A DNA stretch of 7,284 nucleotides from Dehalococcoidales bacterium (lineage in GTDB: Bacteria > Chloroflexota > Dehalococcoidia > Dehalococcoidales > UBA5760). How positions within the stretch are numbered: the stretch's first letter is position 1; each line of letters starts with the position of its first letter. The notes under the pieces are model-generated. The model did not search any database and was not told the origin of the DNA. It was given only the letters and a program-made list of their open reading frames with translations. The stretch covers positions 1 to 7,284 of the forward strand of contig JAQTTS010000105.1 of NCBI GenBank assembly GCA_028710655.1. The letters are read 5' to 3'. Both the position numbers and the translations under genes were made by a program. Positions 1-5,451 of the stretch are shown one piece after another.

Positions 1-2
1 TG

Positions 3-455
3 TCGACCAGCCAGGGCATCATCGAGGTGACCAATATCTCGACCACGTTTGAGATCCTATGGGTCATCCTGATGTCGAGCTGGAGTCACGGCTACGATAT
101 CGTCCTCCGGCTGAACAATGACTCCGGTGGCAACTATGACTACTCGCGCTTTCTTTTTGCCGATGTTTTTGCCAGGTCGGCCTACGACAATGCCACCGGT
201 ATTACCCTGGCGGCGCCGGGCGGCGAAGGGTCGGTATTTTACCAGTTCCAGGGACTCATCTTCCAGCGGCTGGCCAACTGGCGGAAAACCTTCGGCTTCA
301 CCTGGTACCACTCCAACTCGGCCAACGGATCGAACTCTTATCACAGCCACCAGGGGTACTGGAACAACATGAGTTCCAAGGTGACGAGTATCCGGTTCAG
401 CGCCGGGTCAGGGAACTTTGACGCCGGGGCGAAGCTGGTGGTACTGGGTGCTTAA
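3..455 (+). CDS. Phage virion/tail structural protein, C-terminal part (5' end outside window)
   Basis: The reading frame is open from base 3 to the TAA at 453-455, giving 150 residues with no start inside the window. The GTG at 27 is internal, because the frame runs in from the left edge. The product is rich in Gly, Ser, Asn, Tyr and Trp, has no membrane segment, and ends in 'SIRFSAGSGNFDAGAKLVVLGA'-like beta strands (Ser-Ala-Gly-x-Gly-x-Phe-x-x-Gly-x-x-Leu-x-x-x-Gly). This type of ending is familiar from phage tail and receptor-binding proteins, where such a jelly-roll-like C-terminal domain ends in 'GxFxxGSxxxLYG'. That family resemblance is from memory, not from a search. Only 17 nt separate its stop from the next gene, so it is probably the upstream member of the same late operon. 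An alternative is a decoration or baseplate-associated lectin-like protein. Exact function is unknown. Confidence 0.6.
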   Translation, partial: STSQGIIEVTNISTTFEILWVILMSSWSHGYDIVLRLNNDSGGNYDYSRFLFADVFARSAYDNATGITLAAPGGEGSVFYQFQGLIFQRLANWRKTFGFTWYHSNSANGSNSYHSHQGYWNNMSSKVTSIRFSAGSGNFDAGAKLVVLGA

Positions 456-472
456 CAAAGCAGGTAATGACC

Positions 473-1015
473 ATGAGCTTATTGAGTAAAGGAATAAACA
501 AGCTATCACAGCTTCAAATCGATGTCAGCAAAGACTGGACCGGCCAGCTCATCAAGAACCTTGGAGCGGGCGTTGACGACAATGACGCGGTGAGGAAGGC
601 GCAGGCTATCCTGCAGGCGGCGATGACCGGCCGGGGAGACATCCTGTACCGCGGTGACAGCGAGGCGATGAGGCTGGGACCGAGCTACGGCAATGGCTAC
701 AACTTCCTGCACATGAAGAACAGCGGCCAGCTTGAGCCTGAGTGGCTGGACATCCAGGACCTGATCGTCTACCTGACCGGGGCAGTGAACCGGATAATTG
801 TCCCGCCGACCCTCCTTATCCTGGCGCCGGCTTTGTCGATGGCGATTGCCGAGGACCACTCCGGAGGGGCGTTTGCGGAGGCGCAGACCCTGGCGTTGGC
901 GGAGCCGGCGATCTCTGTCGCGGCAACCGAGGAGCATTCCGGCGGCGGTCAGGGGGCATTGCCAGTGTTGAATGCCCCGGTCCCGTCGATTAGTGTCACC
1001 GCTCAGCTCGTCTAG
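473..1015 (+). CDS. Phage tail-fibre-like protein A (first copy of pair A-B)
   Basis: This 180-residue product starts at ATG 473 rather than ATG 467, because its beginning MSLLSKGINKLSQLQID aligns exactly with MSLLTKGIARLSQLEID of the paralogue at 3359. The purine-rich 'aaagcaggtaatg' upstream is a weak ribosome site. Residues 54-93 read GRGDILYRG..EAMRLG..GNGYNFL....GQLEPEWLDI. This matches the recurring tail-fibre module 'KGDLL-x-G-x-RL-x-G-x-G-x-L...W' of many phage fibres. Residues 94-120 are hydrophobic (IQDLIVYLTGAVNRIIVPP), without being a clear signal or anchor. The C-terminal third consists of imperfect repeats: APALSMAIAEDHSGG (about 119-133), EPAISVAATEEHSGG (about 144-158) and APVPSISVTAQLV (168-180). 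It is followed 12 nt later by gene B with SD GAGGAG. The role in fibre assembly or receptor binding is inferred from the module and context; no enzyme motif is visible. Confidence 0.65.
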   Translation: MSLLSKGINKLSQLQIDVSKDWTGQLIKNLGAGVDDNDAVRKAQAILQAAMTGRGDILYRGDSEAMRLGPSYGNGYNFLHMKNSGQLEPEWLDIQDLIVYLTGAVNRIIVPPTLLILAPALSMAIAEDHSGGAFAEAQTLALAEPAISVAATEEHSGGGQGALPVLNAPVPSISVTAQLV

Positions 1016-1027
1016 TGAGGAGAAAAC

Positions 1028-1741
1028 ATGGAAATTATACGTGAACAAAAAGAAAGCAAGTACCGGCAGCTGCGGAGGCTGGGCCAGGAGCTGAAGATAC
1101 CTACCTTCGAGGCATTTCTTGAGCTCGAGGTCAGGGACGGCAGCGGCCGGACAGTCCATTATCACCGGCAGCGCAGCCACAGTTGGGTGAGAAACGCTTA
1201 CAACCACATGTTCTGCCAGCTCGCTGGCAAGAATGCCAACTATGGCACCTTCGGGCCCGGCTATCTGAATGTCAAAGACACCGGAGGTGCGCTGAGACAA
1301 GCCGGCGCTCCTGTTGGCCAAAGCGATGCCGATATTGACGGTACCACCTACGGCTATCGCGGCCCGGCGGGTAATGATACCTGGGGCATCCAGGTAGGGG
1401 CGGGCACGAATGTTGAGAGCTTCGAAGACTACCAGCTTCAGACCAAGATCGCCAACGGCGTTGGTGCTGGTCAGATCAGTTACATCGAGCAGGACTCCCA
1501 CGTAATTGCCTACGTCGTTGGCACGAAAGTCCTCTCGAATACCCAGGTCCGGTATTTCAATAACAACAGCGGCAATGATGTCAATGTCAATGAGGTTGCC
1601 CTCGTTGTAAATCAGCCCCAGGGCGGCACCGTCTACGGGAAGTGGTTGCAGTCCCGGGACAAGCTGGCTTCTACGATAACGGTACCCAACACAGGCCAGC
1701 TCAAGGTGACTTATACCATCCAGCTCACCTACCCGGCGTAA
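1028..1741 (+). CDS. Phage structural protein B (first copy), beta-rich, 237 aa
   Basis: ATG 1028 follows SD GAGGAG (1017-1022) by five bases. The 237-residue protein opens with a charged helical stretch (1-25). Next comes a strand-rich segment with FLELEVRDGSGRTV and then the striking motif RQRSHSWVRNAYN (47-59). A long Gly/Asn-rich beta region follows, with 'GIQVGAGTNVES' (120-131), 'VRYFNNNSGNDVNVNEV' (174-190) and a C-terminus 'GQLKVTYTIQLTYPA' (223-237). The last pattern, 'F-NNSG-x-x-x-VNEV ... RD-L ... V-x-x-GQLKVTYTxQLxYP', recurs in phage proteins of unknown function near tail-fibre genes. It shares its length, both motifs and its C-terminus with the protein at 4220-4933, so the two are clear paralogues. 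There is no signal peptide, transmembrane helix or enzyme motif. A virion or tail adhesin component is the best inference. Confidence 0.6.
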   Translation: MEIIREQKESKYRQLRRLGQELKIPTFEAFLELEVRDGSGRTVHYHRQRSHSWVRNAYNHMFCQLAGKNANYGTFGPGYLNVKDTGGALRQAGAPVGQSDADIDGTTYGYRGPAGNDTWGIQVGAGTNVESFEDYQLQTKIANGVGAGQISYIEQDSHVIAYVVGTKVLSNTQVRYFNNNSGNDVNVNEVALVVNQPQGGTVYGKWLQSRDKLASTITVPNTGQLKVTYTIQLTYPA

Positions 1742-1746
1742 AGGAG
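1742..1746 (+). promoter_or_regulatory. Ribosome binding site fixing the protease start
   Basis: AGGAG lies six bases before ATG 1753 and directly after the gene B stop (TAA 1739-1741). It decides the start: the same frame is open upstream to 1642, but that extension runs antiparallel to nothing useful, overlaps gene B in another frame and has no comparable SD. Confidence 0.75.
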
Positions 1747-1752
1747 ACAAAT

Positions 1753-3015
1753 ATGAGATATTCGGTAATCGCCAAAGGAATAGCACCGGCACAGGCAGAA
1801 GAGGAGATCCGCAAGCTGGGCATTTCGGACTGCAAGCCCGCCAGGCTGTTGGGACAATTCTTCTGCGAACTCAGCGATGGGCAAACTAAGGTTTTGTCGG
1901 CAGTTCCGGGTCTCATCCTGAAGCCCATCAAGGACTACAGGGTCGCCCAGGTTATGACCGAGCTGCCGCCGGTCGAGACCCTCTCGGACGTGTTCTACAT
2001 GCTCCGGTCATACTTCAGCCCGCCGCTGACCGGTACAGGGCTTACGGTGGCGGTCCTCGATACCGGTGTCAGAAAGACCCACCAGAGCCTGAGAAACAAG
2101 GTTGTCTACGAGGCGAACTTCACCGACTCGCCTTCGGCGGATGATGTCTTCGGGCACGGCACGCAGGTAGCCTTTGTCGTCGCCGGAGGCATGCACGCCC
2201 TGGGAGAGAAAGCCGGCGTATCGCCGGGCGCCTCCATAATAAACATCAAGGTTATCAATGACGAAGGACTGGGCAGCGACCAGGACATCGTGCTGGGCAT
2301 CGACCGCGTCTGCGAACTAGCGGAGGCCGCCAGGAAGAAAGGTCTCTGGCCGACCGATGAAGCCTATCCCAATGTTATAAATCTTTCCCTGGGTGGTGAG
2401 GATGACGGCGATCCCGACAACCCGGTGAGGGCAGCCTGCCGGCAGGCCAGCATCGACTACGGGCTCGATGTCATTGCCGCGGCCGGTAACTCCGGCCCGA
2501 AGATGACCACCGTGATGCTCCCCGCCTGCGACCCGGAAGTGACCGCGGTTGGAGCGATAGAGAGCACGGGTGACCTGGCCATCTGGGAGAAATCAAGCCG
2601 CGGACCCACGGTGCAGGGTGAGACCAAGCCGGACTTCGTTATCTGGGGCACCGGACTGGAGATGGCCAGTAACAAGAATGATGAAGATTTTTTGACCAAG
2701 TCAGGTACCAGCTTTGCCGCTCCCATGCTCTCCGGGCTTACCGGGCTGCTGTGGGAGAGCGGACGGCGGGCCTACGGCGAGGCATGGCCGTTTCGCTGGA
2801 AGGAAGCCCGCCAGTTCGCTCCTTATTTCTCCACCAAGCCGCAGAGTGCCCCGGTCAACAAGGACAACACCTACGGATTCGGACTGCCGGCAATGGGCAC
2901 GATGCTCGGACAGGTAGCCCAGGTAAATGCACCGTCCCAGGACATGTCGGGCGCCATGAGCACCCTCATGATGATGACCACTTTCTTCGGGATGATAAAG
3001 GGGGTAGTGGCATGA
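1753..3015 (+). CDS. Subtilisin-family (S8) serine protease
   Basis: This is a 420-residue peptidase with a complete subtilase catalytic set: Asp103 in VAVLDTGV, His135 in FGHGTQVA, oxyanion Asn246 in AAAGNSGP and nucleophile Ser320 in SGTSFAAP. Residues 1-66 look like an intramolecular I9-type propeptide: a strand (YSVIAKGI), a helix (AEEEIRKLG), a strand (QFFCEL) and a second helix/strand (VLSAVPGLILKPIKDYRV). No signal peptide precedes it, so export by Sec is unlikely; release on lysis or packaging in a virion would fit. After the catalytic domain a Met-rich hydrophobic tail (about 401-420, STLMMMTTFFGMIKG) could be a membrane or assembly anchor. The gene sits between the duplicated tail pairs A-B and A'-B', and its stop overlaps the next start as ATGA (3012-3015). 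The protease activity call is strong. A role in virion maturation or cell-envelope penetration is inference from position. Confidence 0.93.
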   Translation: MRYSVIAKGIAPAQAEEEIRKLGISDCKPARLLGQFFCELSDGQTKVLSAVPGLILKPIKDYRVAQVMTELPPVETLSDVFYMLRSYFSPPLTGTGLTVAVLDTGVRKTHQSLRNKVVYEANFTDSPSADDVFGHGTQVAFVVAGGMHALGEKAGVSPGASIINIKVINDEGLGSDQDIVLGIDRVCELAEAARKKGLWPTDEAYPNVINLSLGGEDDGDPDNPVRAACRQASIDYGLDVIAAAGNSGPKMTTVMLPACDPEVTAVGAIESTGDLAIWEKSSRGPTVQGETKPDFVIWGTGLEMASNKNDEDFLTKSGTSFAAPMLSGLTGLLWESGRRAYGEAWPFRWKEARQFAPYFSTKPQSAPVNKDNTYGFGLPAMGTMLGQVAQVNAPSQDMSGAMSTLMMMTTFFGMIKGVVA

Positions 3016-3353
3016 CTTCACTGAAGAATGTACCCGGGTTTATGGCTTTCGCTCTGTCGAGGGCCATAACCCATCCCAGGACGCCAATTCGGTATTACTT
3101 TTGTCCAGACTGCCGGGTCAATATCCCGCTTGGACAGACCGAGTGTCCTTCATGTGGTCTGAAGGTGGGCAATAGCCCGGAACCTCGCCAGATATCGCCG
3201 ATACCCTGGTGGGGAGCGATGCTGGTAATGGTCGTCGGAGTAGCCACCTGGGTGGTCGGGAGCTGCTTTAACGTATCAGGTCTGGACGAGGCAGGCCGGG
3301 CGCTGGTCTATATACCATTGGGGTCGCTTTTCGGAATGTCAATGCCGAGGTAA
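3012..3353 (+). CDS. Zinc-ribbon protein with one transmembrane helix
   Basis: The start is ATG 3012, overlapping the protease stop (ATGA), which implies translational coupling; longer upstream forms of this frame would lie inside the protease gene. The 113-residue product has an N-terminal amphipathic segment. A compact zinc ribbon follows, with CPDC at 31-34 and CPSC at 45-48 (Cys-x2-Cys-x10-Cys-x2-Cys). A Pro-rich linker then leads to a hydrophobic helix of about 22 residues (66-87, WWGAMLVMVVGVATWVVG), and the C-terminal tail is short (GRALVYIPLGSLFGMSMPR). Ribbons of this double-Cys type commonly bind one structural zinc. With no catalytic motif, it may be a membrane adaptor. Close coupling to the protease suggests a partner, chaperone or inhibitor role, but that is inference. 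I recognise no named family beyond the zinc-ribbon fold. Confidence 0.72.
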   Translation: MTSLKNVPGFMAFALSRAITHPRTPIRYYFCPDCRVNIPLGQTECPSCGLKVGNSPEPRQISPIPWWGAMLVMVVGVATWVVGSCFNVSGLDEAGRALVYIPLGSLFGMSMPR

Positions 3354-3358
3354 ATGGA

Positions 3359-4210
3359 ATGAGTTTACTGACAAAAGGAATAGCCAGACTCTCCCAGCTT
3401 GAGATAGACGCCGACAAGGACTGGCAGGCCAGGGAAATAACCAACCTGAAGACCATCGCCGGTGTTATGGGTCACGGCGATATCGCCTTCCGTGGCGCCG
3501 GTGTTCTTGAGAAGCTCACGGCCGACGCGGGCAAGGGCTACAGCTTTTTGAGGAGTCGCGGGCCGGGACTGTCTCCAGTCTGGCAGGACATCGAGAGCCT
3601 GGTGCAGTATCTGACTGCTTCAGCGAACCGGGCGCTGGCCTTTGACCTCGCGTTGCCTATGCCTGTGATGAGCATGGCTCATATTATCGGGACTGGTGGA
3701 GGCGATACTTCTTCTCCCACCCTCGGTATCCCGGCCCCGGCTTTCACCGGAGAAGCCAGGGCGACGTCTGTCAACCCTATGGGTGGCGCCGTGTCGCACA
3801 ACGACGATGTCGGCGACACCGATGAGACGGCCGGGGCAAATGACGATGCTGGAAATGACATGACCCTCCTGCCGGGAGACGGTGCTATCAATGATTACTA
3901 CACCCTGGGACACCCCGGCCTGTTTGATTCGGTTTGCGTCCAGGTTGGGCAGGCAGGAGCCAACTACACCCTGGCCTACGAGTATTCCAGGGGCGCCGGA
4001 GCATGGGGAACACTGACAATAAGGCACAACAGTACCAGTGATTGGAAAGCCGCCGGAAAGGGCTGGCTGACCTTCCTGCGCCCGGGCGACTGGGCAATGG
4101 ATACCATCGCCGGACTAACACTGTACTGGATAAGGGCGCGGGCCGCCAGCATCGGCGGCGGATTTGTTCAGCCGCTTGGCACCCGGGCCTGGATTCTGGT
4201 CTATGCATAG
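3359..4210 (+). CDS. Phage tail-fibre-like protein A' (second copy, with extra C-terminal beta domain)
   Basis: This is a 283-residue paralogue of the product at 473-1015. ATG 3359 is chosen because GAGG (3347-3350) lies eight bases upstream and because the N-terminus MSLLTKGIARLSQLEID matches the first copy; another ATG at 3354 is in a different frame. Residues 39-78 repeat the fibre module (HGDIAFRG...LEKLT...GKGYSFL....LSPVWQDI). A Gly/Asp/Ser-rich linker (about 111-165) follows. The C-terminal domain (about 166-283) is absent from the first copy. It reads 'LFDSVCVQVGQAGANYTLAYEYSRG', 'WGTLTIRHNSTSDW', 'GWLTFLRPGDW' and 'LTLYWIRARA'. This 'YEYxxGxxxW..L......T..F...G...F..P.dW......G...YWIR' pattern resembles a beta-sandwich module common in phage tail and surface proteins, possibly carbohydrate binding. 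The resemblance is from memory. B' follows nine nt after its stop. Confidence 0.66.
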   Translation: MSLLTKGIARLSQLEIDADKDWQAREITNLKTIAGVMGHGDIAFRGAGVLEKLTADAGKGYSFLRSRGPGLSPVWQDIESLVQYLTASANRALAFDLALPMPVMSMAHIIGTGGGDTSSPTLGIPAPAFTGEARATSVNPMGGAVSHNDDVGDTDETAGANDDAGNDMTLLPGDGAINDYYTLGHPGLFDSVCVQVGQAGANYTLAYEYSRGAGAWGTLTIRHNSTSDWKAAGKGWLTFLRPGDWAMDTIAGLTLYWIRARAASIGGGFVQPLGTRAWILVYA

Positions 4211-4219
4211 GAGATAGCC

Positions 4220-4933
4220 ATGAAAGGAACATTACTGGAAAACGATTACGACGAGATGAGAAAGCTGGCTAAGAAGCTTCATATCCTCCTCCCCGAGGCT
4301 TTCTGGGAATTTGAAGTCAGGGACAGGCAAGGCCGGATTGTTGCCCGGCATAGACAGCGAAGTCACAGCTGGGTGAGGAATGCCTATAACCTGATGGTCT
4401 GCCAGGCTGCGGCAGTGGCCGGAGACGCAGCAGTGGGACTTGCCCTCGTGGATGTCAACGGGTCCACCAGGTCTGATGTCACAACCCAGCCCGCTTCCGG
4501 TTCATCCAGCGGCGGGGCCAGCAACTCGAGCATCTATGTGAACCTGGGCAGCGGCATCTATGCGGCGGCCGGGATTGATGCGTTCGGCATCGTGGTCGGG
4601 ACCGGCGGTAACCCGGAGAGCCTCGAAAGCTACGCGCTGGGGGCAAAGATCGCCAGCGGCAACCTGGCCGGACAGCTGTCTTACAGTCTGACCGATCCCC
4701 CGGCCGTTTCCACGGTTGGGACCACCAAGACGGTCGCCTGGGTGAGGTATTTCAATAACAACAGCGGCGGCGACATCACTGTGAACGAGGTAGGCGTCTA
4801 CACAAAAGGGACCTACGACAACTCCAGCGCCACCTTCATGTTGTGCCGCGACCTGCTGGCGGGTGGAGTGAACGTCCCGAATACGGGACAGCTGAAGGTA
4901 ACCTACACGCTCCAGCTTACCTACCCGGCTTAA
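4220..4933 (+). CDS. Phage structural protein B' (second copy), 237 aa
   Basis: ATG 4220 has TAGGAG (4208-4213) six bases upstream, overlapping the stop of A'. At 237 residues it is exactly as long as the first copy at 1028-1741. It shares the segment FEVRDxxGRxV, the motif RQRSHSWVRNAYN (45-57), 'FGIVVGTGGNPESLESYALGAKIASG' in place of 'GIQVGAGTNVESFEDYQLQTKIANG', RYFNNNSG (176-183) and an almost identical C-terminus (LKVTYTLQLTYPA). The middle (about 65-118) is divergent and rich in Ser/Gly/Ala, so the ends of the protein are conserved and the centre varies. No transmembrane segment or enzyme motif is seen. The pairing order A-then-B is kept in both copies, suggesting the two products interact. 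A tail fibre, adhesin or baseplate appendage role is inferred from context. Confidence 0.6.
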   Translation: MKGTLLENDYDEMRKLAKKLHILLPEAFWEFEVRDRQGRIVARHRQRSHSWVRNAYNLMVCQAAAVAGDAAVGLALVDVNGSTRSDVTTQPASGSSSGGASNSSIYVNLGSGIYAAAGIDAFGIVVGTGGNPESLESYALGAKIASGNLAGQLSYSLTDPPAVSTVGTTKTVAWVRYFNNNSGGDITVNEVGVYTKGTYDNSSATFMLCRDLLAGGVNVPNTGQLKVTYTLQLTYPA

Positions 4934-4945
4934 TGAGGAAGGAAA

Positions 4946-5329
4946 ATGGCACAGTACGCGCAGATTATCGAAATAGTAGCCCCATCCCAGGCGGTGCCTG
5001 GAGAAAGGGTGGATATAACCGTCAGGATCAAGAACACCTACTCGGCGGCGATCGGCATCATGGTAGGCGGCGCCCTGGAGTACGGAGTGACGCCCTGGCC
5101 GGGCATCACCTTTCCGGAAAACAACGCAAATGTCGAAGGCGGGGCTATCCGCTCTTTCAGCGGCAACTTCATCATGCCGAACAAGGCGGTAACCATCCAT
5201 GCCTACAGCTACTGGTACGGCGCGGACGGCTACTGGTATTTCGATGACGAGAAGACAAAGTATGTTGCTCTGGCTACCCTGGCGCCGCAGGTGAGCGAGT
5301 TCCAGATAGCCGATTTTTACAAAGTTTAG
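4946..5329 (+). CDS. Small Ig/CARDB-like beta-sandwich protein, probably virion associated
   Basis: ATG 4946 follows GAGGAAGG (4935-4942). The 127-residue product opens with AQIIEIVAPSQAVPGERVDITVRIKNT, the typical first strands of a CARDB/Ig-like domain: 'I..i..P..v..G..v.v.v.v.N'. It continues with Gly-rich strands and then 'FSGNFIMPNKAVTIHAYSYWYGADGYWYFDDEK' (71-103, described here as Phe-Ser-Gly-x-Phe-x-Met-Pro-Asn-Lys and an aromatic-rich strand pair), and ends in a short tail (VSEFQIADFYKV). The 'FxMPNKxVTIxAxSYxW' pattern occurs in small proteins of phages and archaeal viruses that I recall as uncharacterised beta-sandwich proteins. There is no signal peptide, so secretion as a bacterial surface protein is unlikely. 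Its place directly behind the A'-B' pair suggests a small fibre, decoration or head-stabilising component. Family assignment is moderate; precise function is unknown. Confidence 0.58.
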   Translation: MAQYAQIIEIVAPSQAVPGERVDITVRIKNTYSAAIGIMVGGALEYGVTPWPGITFPENNANVEGGAIRSFSGNFIMPNKAVTIHAYSYWYGADGYWYFDDEKTKYVALATLAPQVSEFQIADFYKV

Positions 5330-5333
5330 GAGG
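5328..5333 (+). promoter_or_regulatory. Perfect Shine-Dalgarno for the truncated last phage gene
   Basis: AGGAGG overlaps the stop of the preceding gene and lies six bases before ATG 5340. It is the strongest ribosome site in the cluster and is the main reason to believe that a real gene began at 5340. Confidence 0.7.
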
Positions 5334-5397
5334 TTGACCATGGAACTAAAAACACTGGAGTTAGGTCTCAAAGCGATTCGAGTGCTGCAGGTGTGTG

Positions 5398-5405
5398 TCG
5401 TCAGC
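5398..5405 (+). other. Left half of a palindrome split by the insertion sequence
   Basis: TCGTCAGC is the inverse complement of GCTGACGA at 6915-6922. Without the element and with one CTA the site would read TCGTCAGC ACTAC GCTGACGA followed by TTT: an 8-bp perfect stem with a five-base loop. It lies between the plus-strand phage operon and the minus-strand ZIP gene, where a bidirectional terminator would be expected. The T-run is short, so terminator function is only suggested. Confidence 0.45.
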
Positions 5406-5406
5406 A

Positions 5407-5409
5407 CTA
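5407..5409. repeat. Left copy of probable 3-bp target duplication (CTA)
   Basis: CTA immediately outside the left terminal repeat equals CTA at 6911-6913 outside the right one. A 3-bp match has a 1/64 chance of arising by luck. It gains weight because removing one copy restores a palindrome across the junction. Confidence 0.5.
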
Positions 5410-5418
5410 ATGGCACAG
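5410..5418 (+). repeat. Terminal inverted repeat of the IS, orfB end
   Basis: ATGGCACAG is the exact reverse complement of 6902-6910. The 11-bp inner repeat TAATGGACACT follows after a 5-bp spacer. Confidence 0.6.
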
Positions 5419-5423
5419 AGTAG

Positions 5424-5434
5424 TAATGGACACT
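5424..5434 (+). repeat. Inner inverted repeat of the IS, orfB end
   Basis: TAATGGACACT is an exact inverted copy of 6876-6886 and ends directly before the orfB stop codon. It is either a subterminal transposase-binding repeat or, alternatively, the true IS end. Confidence 0.65.
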
Positions 5435-5451
5435 CTAGCCATTGAGGCTAG
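5435..5451. other. Hairpin over the orfB stop
   Basis: CTAGCC-ATTGA-GGCTAG is a perfect 6-bp stem with a five-base loop, extendable by G-T and C-G pairs. It covers the last codons and the TAG of orfB. No T-run follows on the minus strand, so it is not a canonical terminator. It could damp read-through into or out of the element. Confidence 0.4.

Larger units (their letters stand above)
5340..5423 (+). pseudogene. 5' end of a phage-cluster gene, truncated by the insertion sequence
   Basis: From ATG 5340, behind a perfect AGGAGG, a frame of 27 codons reads MELKTLELGLKAIRVLQVCV and then VSTNGTE before TAG 5421-5423. If the insertion sequence starts at 5410, the last codons and the stop come from the element, so only about 23 native residues remain. 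Joining the two flanks with one copy of the CTA repeat would keep the frame open for about 18 more codons beyond the junction and give a 41-residue product ending in TAA near 6959. The native 3' end is therefore uncertain: it could be a small gene or the remnant of a longer one removed by rearrangement. The short sequence shows no recognisable family. Confidence 0.5.

Noticed and set aside
467..472. Earlier ATG for gene A
   Set aside because: The start at 473 aligns with the paralogue's N-terminus (MSLL-KGI); two extra codons have no support.
506..1792. Long minus-strand open frame of 428 codons opposite A, B and the protease start
   Set aside because: It runs antisense to three well-supported genes. 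It has no SD or family motif, and its Arg/Val/Leu-rich composition is typical of reverse-strand shadows of GC-rich codons.
2751..3011. Upstream extension of the zinc-ribbon frame inside the protease gene
   Set aside because: The extension lies in the sequence encoding the conserved protease C-terminus and shows no sensible protein features; ATG 3012 with the ATGA overlap is the natural start.
1551..4768. Recent tandem duplication or assembly artefact producing the two A-B pairs
   Set aside because: Outside short conserved stretches the copies differ widely in sequence, and A and A' differ in length, so the duplication is old and real.
1028..4933. Diversity-generating retroelement (variable/template repeat pair) in B and B'
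   Set aside because: No reverse transcriptase is in the window. The shared stretches are conserved rather than variable, and differences are not confined to adenine positions.
4502..5416. Minus-strand open frame of 304 codons opposite B' and the CARDB-like gene
   Set aside because: Same shadow pattern; no recognisable domain, and the plus-strand genes have SD sites and paralogue support.
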